Source: Heterodera schachtii
Lineage: Eukaryota > Nematoda > Chromadorea > Rhabditida > Heteroderidae
Assembly: GCA_023374025.1 (NCBI GenBank)
Contig: SIJG01000010.1
Location: forward strand, 1,561,209-1,625,208
Length of the DNA stretch: 64,000 bases
Direction of reading: 5' to 3'
Part shown: piece after piece, positions 1 to 11,870 of the stretch
Layout: the number at the start of each line of letters is the position of its first letter
How positions within the stretch are numbered: the stretch's first letter is position 1
Notes under the pieces: generated by a model
What the model was told of the DNA's origin: nothing
What the model saw: the letters and a program-made list of their open reading frames with translations, nothing else
The model's database searches: none
Program-made: the position numbers and the translations under genes

Positions 1-217
1 ACTGAAAAAGGAACATATATGTGCAAGGAGATTTTGTGATTTTGAGCAAATTTTTAAGAAAAAAAGGATTTTTAGGGGCTGGCGGTGCCGACTCAAATCA
101 TCATCTCCAAAAAAAAATATTGACTAATTGAAATCAGCAAAATGTGAAATGCATCACATCTGCGAGCCCTGCATTTATCAGATAATACGCCAATAATTCA
201 TTGTTTGCTTAAATTAC

Positions 218-760
218 CGAATCCGAAGGTCCTTAAAGCGAATTTTGTTGGGCAGCTGACGGTCGGGCAGAGGAAATTCAGCACGTTCGCGACCGACAAG
301 TAATCGAACGTAATTAACAATGTTAATCACTCTCAAAATTGTCAATTCGCTTTTGCATCGAAATGTGCGTCCACTAAACCATCGAAACGGGGCGAAATCA
401 GTGCCAATTTGAAGCCGAGCTGAGGACGGTCAAAAAGGGGGAAAATATCCATCCAAATGTCGTTACAAATCCAGCTGAAAATTTGTTAATTTATTTAAAA
501 TATTACAAATTAATTTTTTTTTTTAAATTTGCTAACGATCAAATAATTTGGTATAATCGCTTTCAATCGCTTAGTTAAACTGTTTAGTCCATCCGGAGAG
601 CTATTTTGGGTCTGAATCCAAAAATAATTTAACCCTAATCCTAAAATTCATATTAATTAATTATCATTTGTCTCACATTTTCCTCTTCAAAATTTGATTA
701 TTCATTTTCTTCCTTCTGTTCATCAACTGTTGTCACAAAGAACCCGACAAATTGCAGTAG
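218..760 (-). pseudogene. F-box family copy F1, broken 5' half (E1, E2)
   Basis: The E2 (F-box) exon reads from the acceptor at 475 to a donor at 217 and shows the family signature (QLGxKLALISPRFDGLVDAHFD). It is 257 nt long, against 270 in open copies. One lost base after the VDAHFD codons brings an in-frame TGA, and further bases are missing downstream. A degenerate E1 lies at about 677-760; its donor context is kept, but the lysine-rich start is eroded. No E3 is seen before the window edge. This is a decayed paralogue of the intact copies at 22.6-25.0 and 28.6-31.5 kb. Confidence 0.8.
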
Positions 761-779
761 ATAATCAACAAAATTTACG

Positions 780-1270
780 TTAAATTGTATCTGTCATAAT
801 TAGGGCTGGGAATTTAAGTCACTAAAAACTTGAATTTTGCTCAAGTTGATTTTTGTAAGACGGCACAGAATTATCAGAATAGCTTGAAATTTTGCATAAA
901 ATTACTTTGTGCAAATGATTGTTTAATCCGAACAAACAAAATATTTTAGAAATTAATGGTGAATTTTTTGAATGAAACATCGTCAAATCAAAGGAAAATC
1001 GACAAAATGATCAATTAAACCGTTAAAAGTAATATTTCAACTAGAAAGAAGAGGACAAATCAATTCCCATCCATCAATAGTGTGATTCAAAATGATCGGA
1101 CATTTTTTAAAATAATTCATTCACTTCTTTTCCGCTGATCAATGGGCGGTCCGTAACTTTGACGACCAAAGGGAATTTTGGAAAATTCAAAAACCCAGGA
1201 ACAGGAAATCGGAAACTGAATCACGGATTTGAATACCATTATTGGCGATTTTTAAAATTAAAAATATCCA
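780..1270. other. AT-rich intergenic stretch with family flank block
   Basis: No coding sequence is seen. A 5' end of a hAT-like element (AGGGCTGGGAATTTAAGTCA) sits at about 804 with no matching 3' end. The block at about 1040-1100 (CATCCATCA... GATTCAAAATGATCGG) repeats upstream of the other F-box E1 exons. 1150-1230 matches 28280-28370, so the flank was duplicated with the gene. Confidence 0.6.
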
Positions 1271-1277
1271 TTAGCTA

Positions 1278-2176
1278 CAGTCACGGTCAAAAGTATTGGA
1301 GCAAAAAAATTTTTTTTTTAAAAACCGATTTTCTCAAAAATTAATGGTGGCAAAAAAGTTTTAATTAAGTTAAAAGAAACTTCAACAAGTGCACAAATAA
1401 ATGGCTTGAAATCTGGAAAATTTTCGAAAAAAATTCCTAGGGGGTTGGGAAAATTTTTTGAAAATTTTGGATAGGGTTGCCAGAAAGAGCATAAAATTCT
1501 CTATCGAATTGCCTTTTGGATGATGGGTCTACGACTAATACGCGCAGAGAAACAGTTCGTGAAATATTGGACATATCAAAAATGACTGATTTCTACCGTA
1601 TTTCAAGGGAAAATGGTAGAAAATCAGTCATTTTTATGGTAGTCAATTTTGACTCCCTATGACGCTCTGCGGGTATATGTCGTAGACTCACCATTCAAAA
1701 GGTAATTCGGTAGAGAATTGTGTCCTCTTTCTGATAGGCCTAATCAAATTTTCCAGAAAAATTTTCCTAACCCCCTATGAAATTTTTTCGAAAATTTTCC
1801 CGATTTCAAGCCATTTTTGGCTTTTCTGATCACCATGAAGGAGTGATCTGATCAAGTTGGTGTAAAAGACTTTTCTGATCAGCATCAAAACTTAGCTTAG
1901 CAGGAATTTTTTCAGAATTTTATCTCAATAAAAAATTGAGTTATAAGTGCATAAATGTTTTGCTCCATTACTTTTGTCCCACCAAAAAGGGGGGTCGTTT
2001 GGGTCATGACCGATTTTCTCGTCAACAAAAAGAGTTACAGGGGAAATTTTTTGGTATTTATTAGTGCACTTGTTGAAGTTTCTTTTATAATTAAAATTTT
2101 TTTGCCACCATTAATTTTTGATAAAATCGGTTTTTTAAAAAAAAAATTTTTTCTCCAATACTTTTGACCTTGAATG
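1278..2176. mobile_element. Fold-back (Tc1/mariner-like) non-autonomous element
   Basis: The ends are inverted repeats flanked by TA: CAGTCACGGTCAAAAGTATTGG at the left and the complement CCAATACTTTTGACCTTGAATG at the right. The inversion continues inward through most of the element (for example 1340-1400 against 2060-2110, and 1480-1560 against 1670-1730), with its centre near 1625. It contains no transposase reading frame. It shares its interior (1680-1940) with the fold-back element at 40.4-41.3 kb. Confidence 0.75.
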
Positions 2177-2382
2177 TAATTCAAAAATAACGTTAAATAC
2201 ATATTCTGTTTTGAAAATTCTAAGAAAAAAAATTTTTCGGGAGATTTTCATAGATTTTTTGAGAATTTTTTGAAGAATCTTAGCAATTCATTATAAAAAT
2301 TTTTGAAAATTCTTTTTTCTTAGAATTTCTTATATTTTTAAGTTAGTACGTTGTTCATGTATGATTGTCTCCCGCCGACCTT

Positions 2383-2560
2383 TCAGTTGCTTTGACCCGC
2401 TTCTTCTTCTGCTGCTGGTGGTGGAGACAAATGCCTAAATTGAGTGCCACAATTTGAATTGGATTTGACAAAAGTAACAGCAAATGCCGTCGTTGCTCAC
2501 CCAATGTCAAAGTGATCATGCAAATCAATGCTCACACCATACAAATCGCCCAAAAATACT
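2383..2560 (-). pseudogene. F-box family remnant: E5 and 3' end of E4
   Basis: E5 at 2383-2434 reads (G)[16 protein letters not shown] and then TGA after a TTTAG acceptor, nearly the same as E5 of the intact gene at 28622. The last ~60 nt of an E4 exon (ending [11 protein letters not shown] and a GTGAG donor) lie at about 2500-2560. The rest of that gene is gone. Its place upstream of F1 fits a former tandem pair, now split by the fold-back element at 1278-2176. Confidence 0.7.
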
Positions 2561-3479
2561 TAAAACTGGCATAAAGAAGTTGCAAAAATAAATTCATTAA
2601 ATCAATTTAAAAGAAAAATCAAAAATTTTTTAGAATAATTAAAAGCCCTACATAAGCGATTCGATAATTTTGATAAAATTGAGCCGCTTTGACTCATATA
2701 TTTTTTTAATTGTGTGACTTGTGATCTCCGATACTCTCGAACATCAGGGACCGACCCTTTTTATCTTTTGATGAGTCGCCCCAGTTTTTAATGATGATTT
2801 AAATGGATCATTAACGGATCCGAGTCTAATTGGCAACCAAATAGATCAATTAACAGGAACGAATGCAACAATTTATTGTCATTATTCTCATCATCACCAT
2901 TAGGGGGTCCTTTAATAATTATTCTCGAAATTTTTGTTCTAGTTTTTGGAAATAAGGATTCAAAAGCTCAAAAAATCGGAAAAGGGAAGTAGGATTTCCG
3001 TGCTATCACTGATCACTACTCACTGCCCGGGGGCATTTGCTTTGGCTATTAAGGGTGATTACTTGTTGTTATTTTGTTTGTGTAGGTGCGTATTTTGTTG
3101 GGTTAATTACAGCCCGTCGATCAGTTGCCTCCCCTCACGTTTTTAATTGTCTATTAATTACTCACAGCAGGGCTCTCATCTGCGGATTGAAAGCATAAAT
3201 CAATCCAATCACAGTTACAAAATTGATGTTATGTTATTTTACACATAATTAGTAGTACATTCTGGCACATATTAATTTAGTACTTTCTTCGATTAAACTT
3301 ACTTTCCAATTTTCGAAAATGACATTGGCATATTTTCCACCCCATTTTGTATGTTTATAATTTTTATTCAAATCATTAAAAAAATTTGCAAATTTTAAGA
3401 GCTTTAAAATGTAAAATGGTAGCTCGGCGTGGGATGGGACCCTACCAGGGCTGGCGTAGAAACATTTAAATAATTTTTT

Positions 3480-3720
3480 CAATTTTTAAAATCCAACAAC
3501 AATTTGAATATTATGTGTTAGTTTTTTGTAAAAATATGCGATTAATTAATTAATTACCTAATTAATTTTTTCAATTTTTATAAATCCAACAACAATTTGA
3601 ACATTATGAGTTAATTGCATTTCTAGTTGAATTTTATAAATATCTGCGATTAATTAATTAATTACATAATTAATTTTTCCAATTTTTATAAATCCACAAC
3701 AAAATTTGATTTTTACAAAT
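3480..3720. repeat. Short AT-rich tandem duplication
   Basis: About three imperfect units of roughly 115 bp carry TATAAATCCAACAACAATTTG followed by a TTAATTAATTAATTAC run. The same block, inverted, lies at about 31680-31830 beside another F-box copy, so it belongs to the duplicated family flank. Confidence 0.7.
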
Positions 3721-3736
3721 CTTTAAGCATTTTTAG

Positions 3737-3809
3737 GCCATTGTGTCCACCGAGGGGTCAAACGTCAAATTCAGTGGTTACTATTGCTCTTTATTTCGAT
3801 ATTGTTTAA
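3737..3809 (+). pseudogene. Orphan F-box family E5 exon
   Basis: After a TTTTTAG acceptor the sequence reads (G)PLCPPRGQTSNSV and stops at TAA, the pattern of a family terminal exon. No E4 precedes it. It lies just upstream of E1 of the plus-strand copy F2, as expected for the decayed upstream member of a head-to-tail pair. Confidence 0.6.
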
Positions 3810-3857
3810 TTTGGCTTAACTTTATATAATTTTAAAGCGAATTTAATTGAATTTTCA

Positions 3858-4941
3858 ATGGCATCGCCCGCCGAAAAAAAAGAAAAAATTTTCTTCCGCC
3901 GACCATTCCAAAATTTCATCTGCCAAAATTGGTGAAAATCAGCAGCAATCATTGGGTTCATTAATTGAGACAACATTTGGAGAAGAACAGAAAAAGAAAA
4001 TGGAAAATCGAAATTTGAAGAGGAAAATGTGAGACAAATTTAAATAATTAATTAATAAAAAATTTTAGGGTTAGGGTTAATGCCTTCGGACTCAATTCTA
4101 AAAGGCTCCCCCACCGGTGTACTCAAAGCAAAAAAACGTAATGAGGGTACCTTTTTGGATTTTCATTCAAAAATCATTTCCCAACCATGAAAAAATGGGC
4201 TAATGGCCGTACATACAAGATTAATTTCTTAGCATTTCTGTTCTGTTACAGGCCAAAATTTTGGAAAACCCGAAACATATGCTTTGTATGTAATTGCAGG
4301 GGGGGGGGGGGCGGCGGTAAAAAGGCCATAATTACGCACCCATAAACTAATTAACAAAATTTCATTTTTTCAGTTGGATTTGCAGCGATGTTTGGATGGA
4401 CATTCTCCCATTTTTTCGTCGTCGTCAACTCGGCCTCAAATTGGCATTGGTTTACGACCGTTTCGACATTTTAGTGGACACACATTTTGATGGCAAATCA
4501 GCATTGACAATTTGGAGGCCAATCACAGGTAATACTTTAGATGGTACCCCCCCCCCCTTTTTGGAAAAAAATATTTTTCGTTTTCAAAAATCATGAAAAC
4601 ATATTTCCAAGGGTTTTCTGGGTCGCTGGTCACGAATACGGCATCCATTTCGGCCAATTCCGAACCCCGGACCCGAATTCAACAAAAGTTCGAAAATCCA
4701 AATATTTGAATTTCCCATTTTTGGTTCAAAATCGGTTTAAATATACTTAAATTTTCTAAAAATTATCAATTTTGCAAACAGTTTATTTAAGTCGTTTATA
4801 GATCAAAACCAACTCTGTGCCGTTTCCGTCGCCTGATGACAGTCCGCTGCAACTTTTTGTGAAGGGCAAATCTGAGGGATTTCCTTTGCCCGACTGTCCG
4901 CTGCGCAGCAAAATGCACTTTAAATGCCTTCAAATTAAGTA
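3858..4941 (+). pseudogene. F-box family copy F2, broken (E1, split E2)
   Basis: E1 starts at ATG 3858 (MASPAEK) but has eight As where open copies have seven, so the [16 protein letters not shown] frame is lost after eight codons. E2 starts at 4374 (WICSDVWMDILPFF, then [24 protein letters not shown]) and breaks off at 4533. About 260 bp containing an arm of the MITE-1 repeat follow before E2 resumes at about 4800 ([20 protein letters not shown]) and ends at 4941. No E3-E5 follow. It is an inverted near-duplicate of 30.7-31.7 kb, including the flanks. Confidence 0.8.
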
Positions 4942-4964
4942 AATTAGCAATGAACATTTCATTA

Positions 4965-5165
4965 AAAGCGGGTGCACACCAAAAAACGTCGCCGGAAGAC
5001 TTTTTGGACCATAACTTTGTTCAATGTGAATCAAATAAAAATATTCTTAATGTTGTTCGATAGCTCTGTGTGTTTTTTTATTAATTTGCAAAATTTCAAC
5101 AATTTATGTTAAGTTTCAAAAAAGTTATGGCCAAAAGGATTTATCAATTTCGCCAAAAATTCTAT
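4965..5165. repeat. Dispersed block with GTGCACCC and GTTATGGCC motifs
   Basis: This block (AAAACGTCGCCGGAAGACTT, a 'tcgatagctct' motif, then AAAAAGTTATGGCC) recurs inverted at about 30470-30660 in the E2-E3 intron of F5 and again at 12225-12430. It is a repeated non-coding unit. In F2 it is all that remains of the intron after E2. Confidence 0.6.
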
Positions 5166-5400
5166 TTGCGAGGGGTATATTTTTTTGCTATTTTCAAAAA
5201 TTCACCAGAGCGGTACGATTCACATCAGATCACCCAATCCGATTTTTATGCATATGGGTACAACAGAAATGCATTGGAATAACAACAATTTACCAAGAAA
5301 TATGTGTAAACAGATTTATCTCATATATATCTTCAATCGTATCGTTTCATCTATGTTTTATTGACATTAGCATCGTTCCACTCGTCTCTGTGCTTATTGT

Positions 5401-6852
5401 TCACATGACGGCACTTCCGTTCTTCTTCTGCTGATGAATGATCACATTGGCACATTCCATGGTGACATCATTGCGCATTTTGTTGTGATGGGCATCGGCA
5501 GCGGTTGAAGCACACATAGCGCGTTTTTTCAGCAGCGACTTCATGTAGAAAAACTCGAAGACAGACGAACACACCATGACGATGCTGATCACCTTAGAAA
5601 AGTCAAATTTGGAAAATGCATAAAATCAAATGGCACAAAGCGGCAACAAAACGCCAAAACTCACCAAAGTGAGCAACGGCACATTTGTGTGATCCGCTTG
5701 GAAGTTGACGCAAGACCAAAATGCCTTCCAATCGAGCAGCAAAATGTATGAGTACGCAGCAGAGAAGCCCCAACAGAAGACAGAATAGAAGACAGGGAAA
5801 TAGAACTTAAAAATAATTAAACAATTGGATCAAAAAATCACTCGCATTTCGACCGAAAAGCAATTTGGTACTTGTACAGTTTACACCCCATAGAAAATTT
5901 TTTTTTAAATTTTTCAAATGCCACGAAAATATGTTTCTAGTGGTATTTGGGGTCGCTGATCATGAATCCGGCATCCATTTTGACGAATTCGGAAACCTTG
6001 ACTTGAACTCGAACAAAAAGTCGAAAATTCAAATTTTCGATATCATATTTTCGGTTCAAACTGTGCTTGAATACACGGAAACGAAGTGGAAAGTCATCAA
6101 TGGTTCAATAAAAGATCATTTAAACTATTTTTAGAACAAAATATGAAATTGAAAAATTAAATTTTCTACTTTTTGTTCGATTTTGGGTCCGGGTTTCGGA
6201 ATTGGTCGAAATGGATGTCATATTCGTGATCAGCGACTTGTTGTGGCCATGCATATTTGCGCTCGCTCACTTCATATTCTTCCACAGAGAAAAGTAGCAA
6301 ATCCAAGAAGCCACAGAAACAGACGAGAAGCGAGAACAATGCGAGGCACAGCAGGCCGGAAAAAATGAACAAAGTGTAATTCTTGAGCGGGTTTCTGTCC
6401 ATGCGAAACACGTCAAAAAGCGAAATCTGAAAAACAAACAAATTTCATTTCGTTACTATTCGTTTTTGCTGGCTGGTTCACCGTTATCGGAATACAATGG
6501 CGTCCAGCGGAAGGCAATTTCGCGGCCAATTCCTCCATGTATTGGTGTTGCTGTTCTTCGTCGAAGCCGATCATCGGCAGTTGCTTGTGCCATTTGTCCT
6601 GGTCGAATACAGCGGCGAATTCACCGCTTTTTGGGTCCTTTCCGATGAGCGTAAAGCGTTCGCAATTGTCCCCATGGATGCCATAGAGGAAGGCCTGAAA
6701 GCACGTCATTTTGTTCATTTGTGAAATTTAAATGAATTGACTTTTGGGTCGGCAAAAGTGCCGCAGAATTGGTGCAGTGAAAGGAGTTGCCAAAAGAATG
6801 CCAAACTGAGCACAATTTGCAGCAGTTTGAAGTAGACGATCTTCTTCGCCAT
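5401..6852 (-). CDS. Four-membrane-span protein, unrecognised
   Basis: Five exons join in phase 0: 6742-6852 (ATG 6852), 6482-6694, about 6238-6426, 5665-5805 and 5401-5592 (TGA), giving about 281 aa. Hydrophobic spans lie near residues 6-27 (IVYFKLLQIVLSLAFFWQLL), in exon 3 (LFIFSGLLCLALFSLLVCFC), exon 4 (FYSVFCWGFSAAYSYILLL) and at the exon 4/5 join (LLTLVISIVMVCSSVFEFF). A ~95-residue loop after span 1 has conserved-looking cysteines. The C-tail is basic and Gln/Lys-rich. Topology suggests a tetraspan or MARVEL-like membrane protein, but I cannot name a family. Exon 3 could end earlier, at 6271, with a better GTGAGC donor. Intron 3 holds a full MITE-1 copy whose arm begins exactly at the chosen donor. 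Confidence 0.7.
5885..6237. mobile_element. MITE-1 copy with inverted arms
   Basis: The arms GGGGTCGCTGATCATGAATC (near 5950) and its inverse CGTGATCAGCGAC (to 6237) flank a short AT-rich loop; GTCCGGG/CCCGGAC-like and TCGAACAAAAAGTCGAAA motifs sit on both arms. The same arms recur near 4620, 29190-29345, 30130-30285, 53205-53465, 55985 and 60190-60595. This copy lies in an intron of the four-span gene. No coding capacity. Confidence 0.7.
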
Positions 6853-7018
6853 GATGTCGCCGTGTGTGACGACTTCCGTTTGCTGTGATAGGATGAAGGA
6901 GCAGCAGAAGGATGCTTTGACGAAATGGGCAAATAGAAAACAATGGTGAAAATACTGACGGACGCAAACAATGAGAGCATTTTGTACCAAGCGTTCCCTT
7001 TATATATAGGTATATGAC

Positions 7019-7633
7019 TAGGGCTGGGAAATTTAGGTAAGAAAAATCGCGAAATAGGTATTTAAATAGGTACAAAAAAAGCTAAAAATAGTTATAAATA
7101 GGTACAAAAATCCAGAAATAGGTAGAAAAATAGGTAAACAAATTTTTTATTAACGATTTTTTAGTGGGAAAAAGGAAACAAAGAGTGAAATTTTGGTTCT
7201 GTTTCTTTGTAAACGAATAATTTAAATATTTTTAATATTTTCTTAAAAAAATATTAACATTTATAATTAAAAATTTTTTAAATAAAAAAAACAAAAATTT
7301 TGGGAGATAAATTTTTGAGAAAATTTTCCAATTCTTAGGGGATTTATTTAAAAAAAAATTATTTGTCGATTCTTAGGGGTATGTTTTTTTGGTTTTATTG
7401 CATTTTTGTTAAGAATTTTTTGAAAATCCTTAAAATAGGTAACAAAAATGCGGAAATAGGTATAAAAATGAGTAACTAGGTAATAGGAAGAAAAACCCCA
7501 AAATAGGTAAGAATAGTTATTATAAAAGTCATCGTAGACATCCCAAACCAAGTGGAAAATGCTTTTTTCTTGCTTATCTATGCATATTAAGTGCGCAAAA
7601 ATTTTTGGTATTTACCTAAATTTCCCAGCCCTG
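7019..7633. mobile_element. hAT-like non-autonomous element, 'ATAGGTA' iterons
   Basis: The terminal repeats TAGGGCTGGGAAATTTAGGTA and TACCTAAATTTCCCAGCCCTG are bounded by an exact 8-bp duplication, TATATGAC (7011-7018 and 7634-7641). Both subterminal regions carry many degenerate copies of AAATAGGTA. 8-bp duplications and CAGGG-type ends are hAT features. No transposase frame. Confidence 0.85.
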
Positions 7634-7851
7634 TATATGACCAATAGCATTGTGAGTCGGTGTGTCAACGAATGGGGGAAAAATTAGGTGGTGGGATGAA
7701 TAGTGCTTGCTATAAAAGGCAACATTTCCACTCATTTCTTCATATACCTTAATTCATTTAACCGATTGAGCTGAAATCAAAAGTTTATGTTTACAAAAAT
7801 ATGTATGTAAATTTTGTAAAAAAGCAAAACCGACACAACGCTTAAATAAAT

Positions 7852-7991
7852 GCAGGGCTCCCAGATGAATTTTTTAGACCAGCCTTATGATCATTTTTTA
7901 AATGTTATTGCAAAGCGCGAGCAAAAATGATCAAATTTGTCCCCTTTAAAAGACAGCAAAACGCTGATAAAAACACACATGACAGCCCTGC
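7852..7991. mobile_element. Small GCAGGGCT-ended element
   Basis: GCAGGGCTCCCAGATG at the left and CATGACAGCCCTGC at the right form inverted ends about 140 bp apart. Similar TTAAATA sequence flanks both sides, but the duplication is not exact. Confidence 0.4.
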
Positions 7992-8024
7992 TTAAATAAC
8001 ATAAAAATAGATATGCTTATTGTT

Positions 8025-8293
8025 TTAATCAATTTCCAAAAAATGACAACGCGGCATTTTCTTGGTTAGCTTGGCACCCAGAAAGATTCGTACTGCAAAC
8101 CCCAACAACAGTTTGCGCATTTGTGGCTCCTTTGTTCCCATTTCAGCGCACGGTGGATACATCATGAGGAATTGGTCAACCAACGCCCGTGCCGTTGTCC
8201 AACCATTTATAATTGCGTTTTTGTCACGGTTTGCAGCATACCAAAACTCTTTCAAGATCGACCTTGCCATGGTGTCGGTGGAAGATCTTCAGA
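8025..8293 (-). CDS. Candidate C-terminal exon, unrecognised
   Basis: An open frame of about 85 codons ends at TAA 8025 and contains MARSILKEFWYAANRDKN... followed by ARALVDQFLMMYPP and RKLLLGFAVRIFLGAKLTKK. Its composition looks coding (balanced charge, few rare residues, less AT than its surroundings). A possible acceptor (CTGAAG) lies at about 8293, with a stop just upstream in frame. I saw no convincing upstream exon and recognise no family. Confidence 0.4.
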
Positions 8294-8791
8294 ATGTCAG
8301 AATTATAAACTGCTTTAAGATACAAAAAGTTCTGCAATGGTGTAATAAACAGCGTCATCGGATTTCAATTTATATTCCATGGTTCATGTCTAATTCGATA
8401 TCAAGCAAATTTTGGCTACTGAATGATACTACCCGAAGCACAAAGAGAAAGGCTACAAAAGCCACAATTTTTGATCATTTACGATCGTCTAAACTTTTCA
8501 ATCAAAATTTCACTGAAAGGTATGTGGTCGTAAACATCTACCTAAACATATTACCATGACTAGGTTTAATTTATAAGCCGATCGCAGCTTGAACGCCTTG
8601 TTTAAATAATTAAATATTCTATCTTAATTCGTCATTAACTAATTATGCCTTATATTTTGCTTTATTTTTTAACTAATTATGCCTATATTTTGCTTTATTT
8701 TTAACTAATAAATACCTTGAATATTGTAAGTATTTCCTTATCTATGGTTTAATAACTTCCGTTAAAGAAGATAAATTTATTCATTTTATTT

Positions 8792-8998
8792 TTACCGATT
8801 TGCGTCTCCATTTGGCTCGATGTTTTCGGTTCCAATTGCATTCTTTTTCCGCCTATTTATTTTCTTGCTCTTGCCATTCGGCCATCCATTTACCTAAAAA
8901 TTTTTTAAGCAATTAACTGTAAATAAAATTACCGATTGAACAATTTTGTAGCCGCCGGATTTTGCACACGGATGTAAACGCATTACCAGCGACGAAGT
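8792..8998 (-). CDS. Candidate last two exons of a small basic protein
   Basis: Exon 8933-8998 (acceptor ATTTAG; SSLVMRLHPCAKSGGYKIVQS) ends at a GTAATT donor. Exon 8792-8893 (acceptor TTTTTAG) continues VNGWPNGKSKKINRRKKNAI and ends at TAA. The tail has a nuclear-localisation-like KSKKINRRKKN. No start codon or upstream exon was found, so this may be a remnant. Confidence 0.35.
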
Positions 8999-9402
8999 CT
9001 AAATGGTCTTAGTAAAATTCGTTTAAAAATCGAAAGAAACCTTTGGGGTTTCAGCAGTTTTTGAATTCATTTCAACAGAGAATTCTGAAAAAGTTTAAAA
9101 ATTACTTTTAACATTTTCTTTTATAAAATTTGTTTGTAGTTCATAGGGAATAAACGAGCTTTGGCTCAGAAATAAATGTTTGTTTTTTGATTCAATAAAC
9201 AATTAATTTGTGCTAATTTTAGTTGTAATTTCATTCAAGCACTTTATCGAACACTAACTTGAGTGATGAGCCGGTGAGTAAAGATGGAGTTCGAACTCGG
9301 TTAAATAATAATTAATAATAGTTACAGAATTATTTCTGAAATATTTCATATTTAAAACAGATTGCTAAATATTTTTAAAAGCAAGGAAATATGTGTTAGC
9401 AT

Positions 9403-9494
9403 ATGGAACAAAACGAAATGACAAAAGGGATTGAGTTGGCAATGACAATGGGTAATGATGCTGATGAAGCATTTTATGGTTCCCGCAAAATTTT
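9403..9494 (+). CDS. Candidate first exon, unrecognised
   Basis: ATG at 9403 opens MEQNEMTKGIELAMTMGNDADEAFYGSRKI and runs to a strong GTAAGT donor at 9495. No convincing second exon was found within the next kilobase, so this is tentative. Confidence 0.3.
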
Positions 9495-10108
9495 GTAAGT
9501 GACACAGATATGTCAATGATCAGTATTTCAAAAATAAATAGCTTTTCACTTATTTTTTGGTTGATTTATGCCCTTTCGCCAAATTATATCTCTCATTATG
9601 AATGATTCATCCCCGAACAGATAGCAACTATTTTGTGCATTTTTTCACTTCATTCAATTGTATTGAACAAGTCAAGCTGTGTAGTTAGAAAATTAATTGT
9701 CTGATAAAAATAACCAGAAAACTTTGCCAAACAATAAAACTCATTTTGAATTTATCATTTAATACAAAAATGATGAAAATTTCATATATGACCACTCTCA
9801 AAATGGGTATTGTAATTTTATTAGTGTCATTTGGTTTCCAAATTATAGGTTCAATTTTTTTTTTTTTTTTGCTATTTCACCTTAGAAAACTCTGGGAGTA
9901 TTTTTTATTTTCAATTTCTCATTACCCGTTACAAAAGTACGTAGCTCTTAAGGCTTCACGCTTTCCAAAATTTGGACAGTAATTAATCATTTAATTTGTT
10001 ATTTCAAACCAGTCAGTATAATTAACAGAATGATTAGCGACGCGAACATGGCTCAATTAGTTAATAGTTTAGTCAAATTAAAACTAATTAATCAATTAGT
10101 ATTCAGCG

Positions 10109-11774
10109 GGCGTAGTGACAGAAGACCCACAGACAAAAGACCCACTCGCAAAATACCCACTCCCAAAAGACCCACAGACAAAAGACCCACGCCGACAGAA
10201 GACCCACGGACAAAAGACCCACAACTTTTTTTAAATTTAATTAATTAATTAATGCCTTAATTTGACTTTAATCTGTGAGAAAAAATATCAATTGACAAAT
10301 GAGGCAAATAATTGCAAAATAATTATCTTGACAACTAGGAAAATTTTCACGTAAATATTATTTTTAGCATGGTTTGATGCTCCTAAGATACGTTTTCAAT
10401 ATTTTTCTGCATTTGAGATTTATGTACATTTTCTATGTTTTATATCCATATTTAGGTATTTTCACAAGAAGTTCAAAAAATACACCCTTAAAGAAAAAAT
10501 TTTTTTGGAAATACCTCCCTCAAAGCAATAAATTTAGGGAAAAATACCAAATGTGCAAAAAAAAAATATTCATGAGCAAAATTAAGCGTGAAAGAATTTA
10601 AATATTTACTAATTATTGCAATTATTTGCAATAAATAATAAATAGGAGGTCTCAATTTGGTATTATCTAATTCATTTATTAAAATATTTTTAAAAATTGA
10701 TGATTAGCAATTTGTTTTTAAAAATTCAAATCATTTTTCATAAATTTTTTCAATATTTTCGTATTATTTTACATCTTTCAGCTTTTTGCCCATATTTCTT
10801 ACATATTGCAATTGTCCATATTATATACCTAATCCTATTTTGGATTTTGTCCTATAATCAGGTTCCTAATAATTAGGGATCATTTTTTTATGTAAATACA
10901 TGTTTTTTTCCTGGATTCTCCATAGCCTAATTAGTGGGAAAAACATTTTCTTTTTTGTGTTTGCGAACAAAAGTTGGGACTTTTATTTACATATTTTTAC
11001 ATATTTTCGGATTTTTCTACATATTACATATGTACATGTTTTTATACATATTTTGGACTTTTTCACATTTTTTTGTACATATTTTGCAATTTTTAAGGAT
11101 TTTTTAAGGAAAATTTTTTAGATGCCCCACAAAATATCCAAAATTTTGCAATTTTTTCGTACACATTTTCATTTTTTTTTTTTCATATTTTGAGAATTTA
11201 TAGAAATTTTTTGTGAAAAATTCAAATTTTTTTTTTTTGAAAATGTATCCCTAAAAAATCGATTTTTTTTTTCAAAATGGGAAATAAAAATGAGTATTTA
11301 ATGTACTAAAATGTGATTCTAAGCCCATTTTTGTCATTTTTATGGCATTTTGTGCCTATTTCACCCTTTAGAATGAATTTTTTTCCAAAAAACAGCATTT
11401 AAAAAATTTTATTTACATATTTTAGTACATATTTCTGGATTTTTATACATATTTCATACATATTTCAGTGTTTTTTATACATATTTTATTTACATATTTC
11501 GCGATTTTTCTTACATAAATAAATGATCCCTACTAATAATATAAAGAAAATCCTTAGCTGGTATTTTTCTCAAAAAATCATTCATGGGTCTTTTCTTCTC
11601 ATAATAAACTCAAATTAAGAATTAAAAATCAATTAATTTAAGAATTTATTAAAAAAAATTGTGGGTCTTTTGTCCGTGGGCCTTCTGTCGGCGTGGGTCT
11701 TTTGTCTGTGGGTCTTTTGAGAGTGGGTATTTTGCGAGTGGGTCTTTTGTCTGTGGGTCTTCTGCGTTGACACC
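10109..11774. mobile_element. Iteron-ended element ('AGACCCAC' arrays), 8-bp TSD
   Basis: An exact 8-bp duplication, ATTCAGCG, flanks the element (10101-10108 and 11775-11782). The long inverted ends (about 130 bp) are arrays of AAAAGACCCACAGAC-type units, running in opposite orientation at the two ends. The terminal bases are GGCGTAGTGACAG and, on the other strand, GGTGTCAACGCAG. It carries a second element (10874-11532) inside it. There is no transposase gene. Confidence 0.85.
10874..11532. mobile_element. Nested hAT-like element, 'TACATATTTT' iterons
   Basis: The inverted ends TAGGGATCATTT and AAATGATCCCTA are bounded by an exact 8-bp duplication, CTAATAAT (10866-10873 and 11533-11540). 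Many TTTACATATTTT-like units fill both subterminal regions. It inserted into the element at 10109-11774, so it is the younger of the two. Confidence 0.85.
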
Positions 11775-11870
11775 ATTCAGCGTTATTTAACCCAAAATAA
11801 ACAAAATTATTTATTATGCCATTTGTTTGTTTGTCAGTTCAAAAATGAGTAAACGTCCTATAAAAACGGG

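Noticed and set aside
10100..10250. Pro/Thr/Arg repeat frame (RPTDKRPT...)
   Set aside because: It is a translation of the element's GACCCAC iterons, not a gene.
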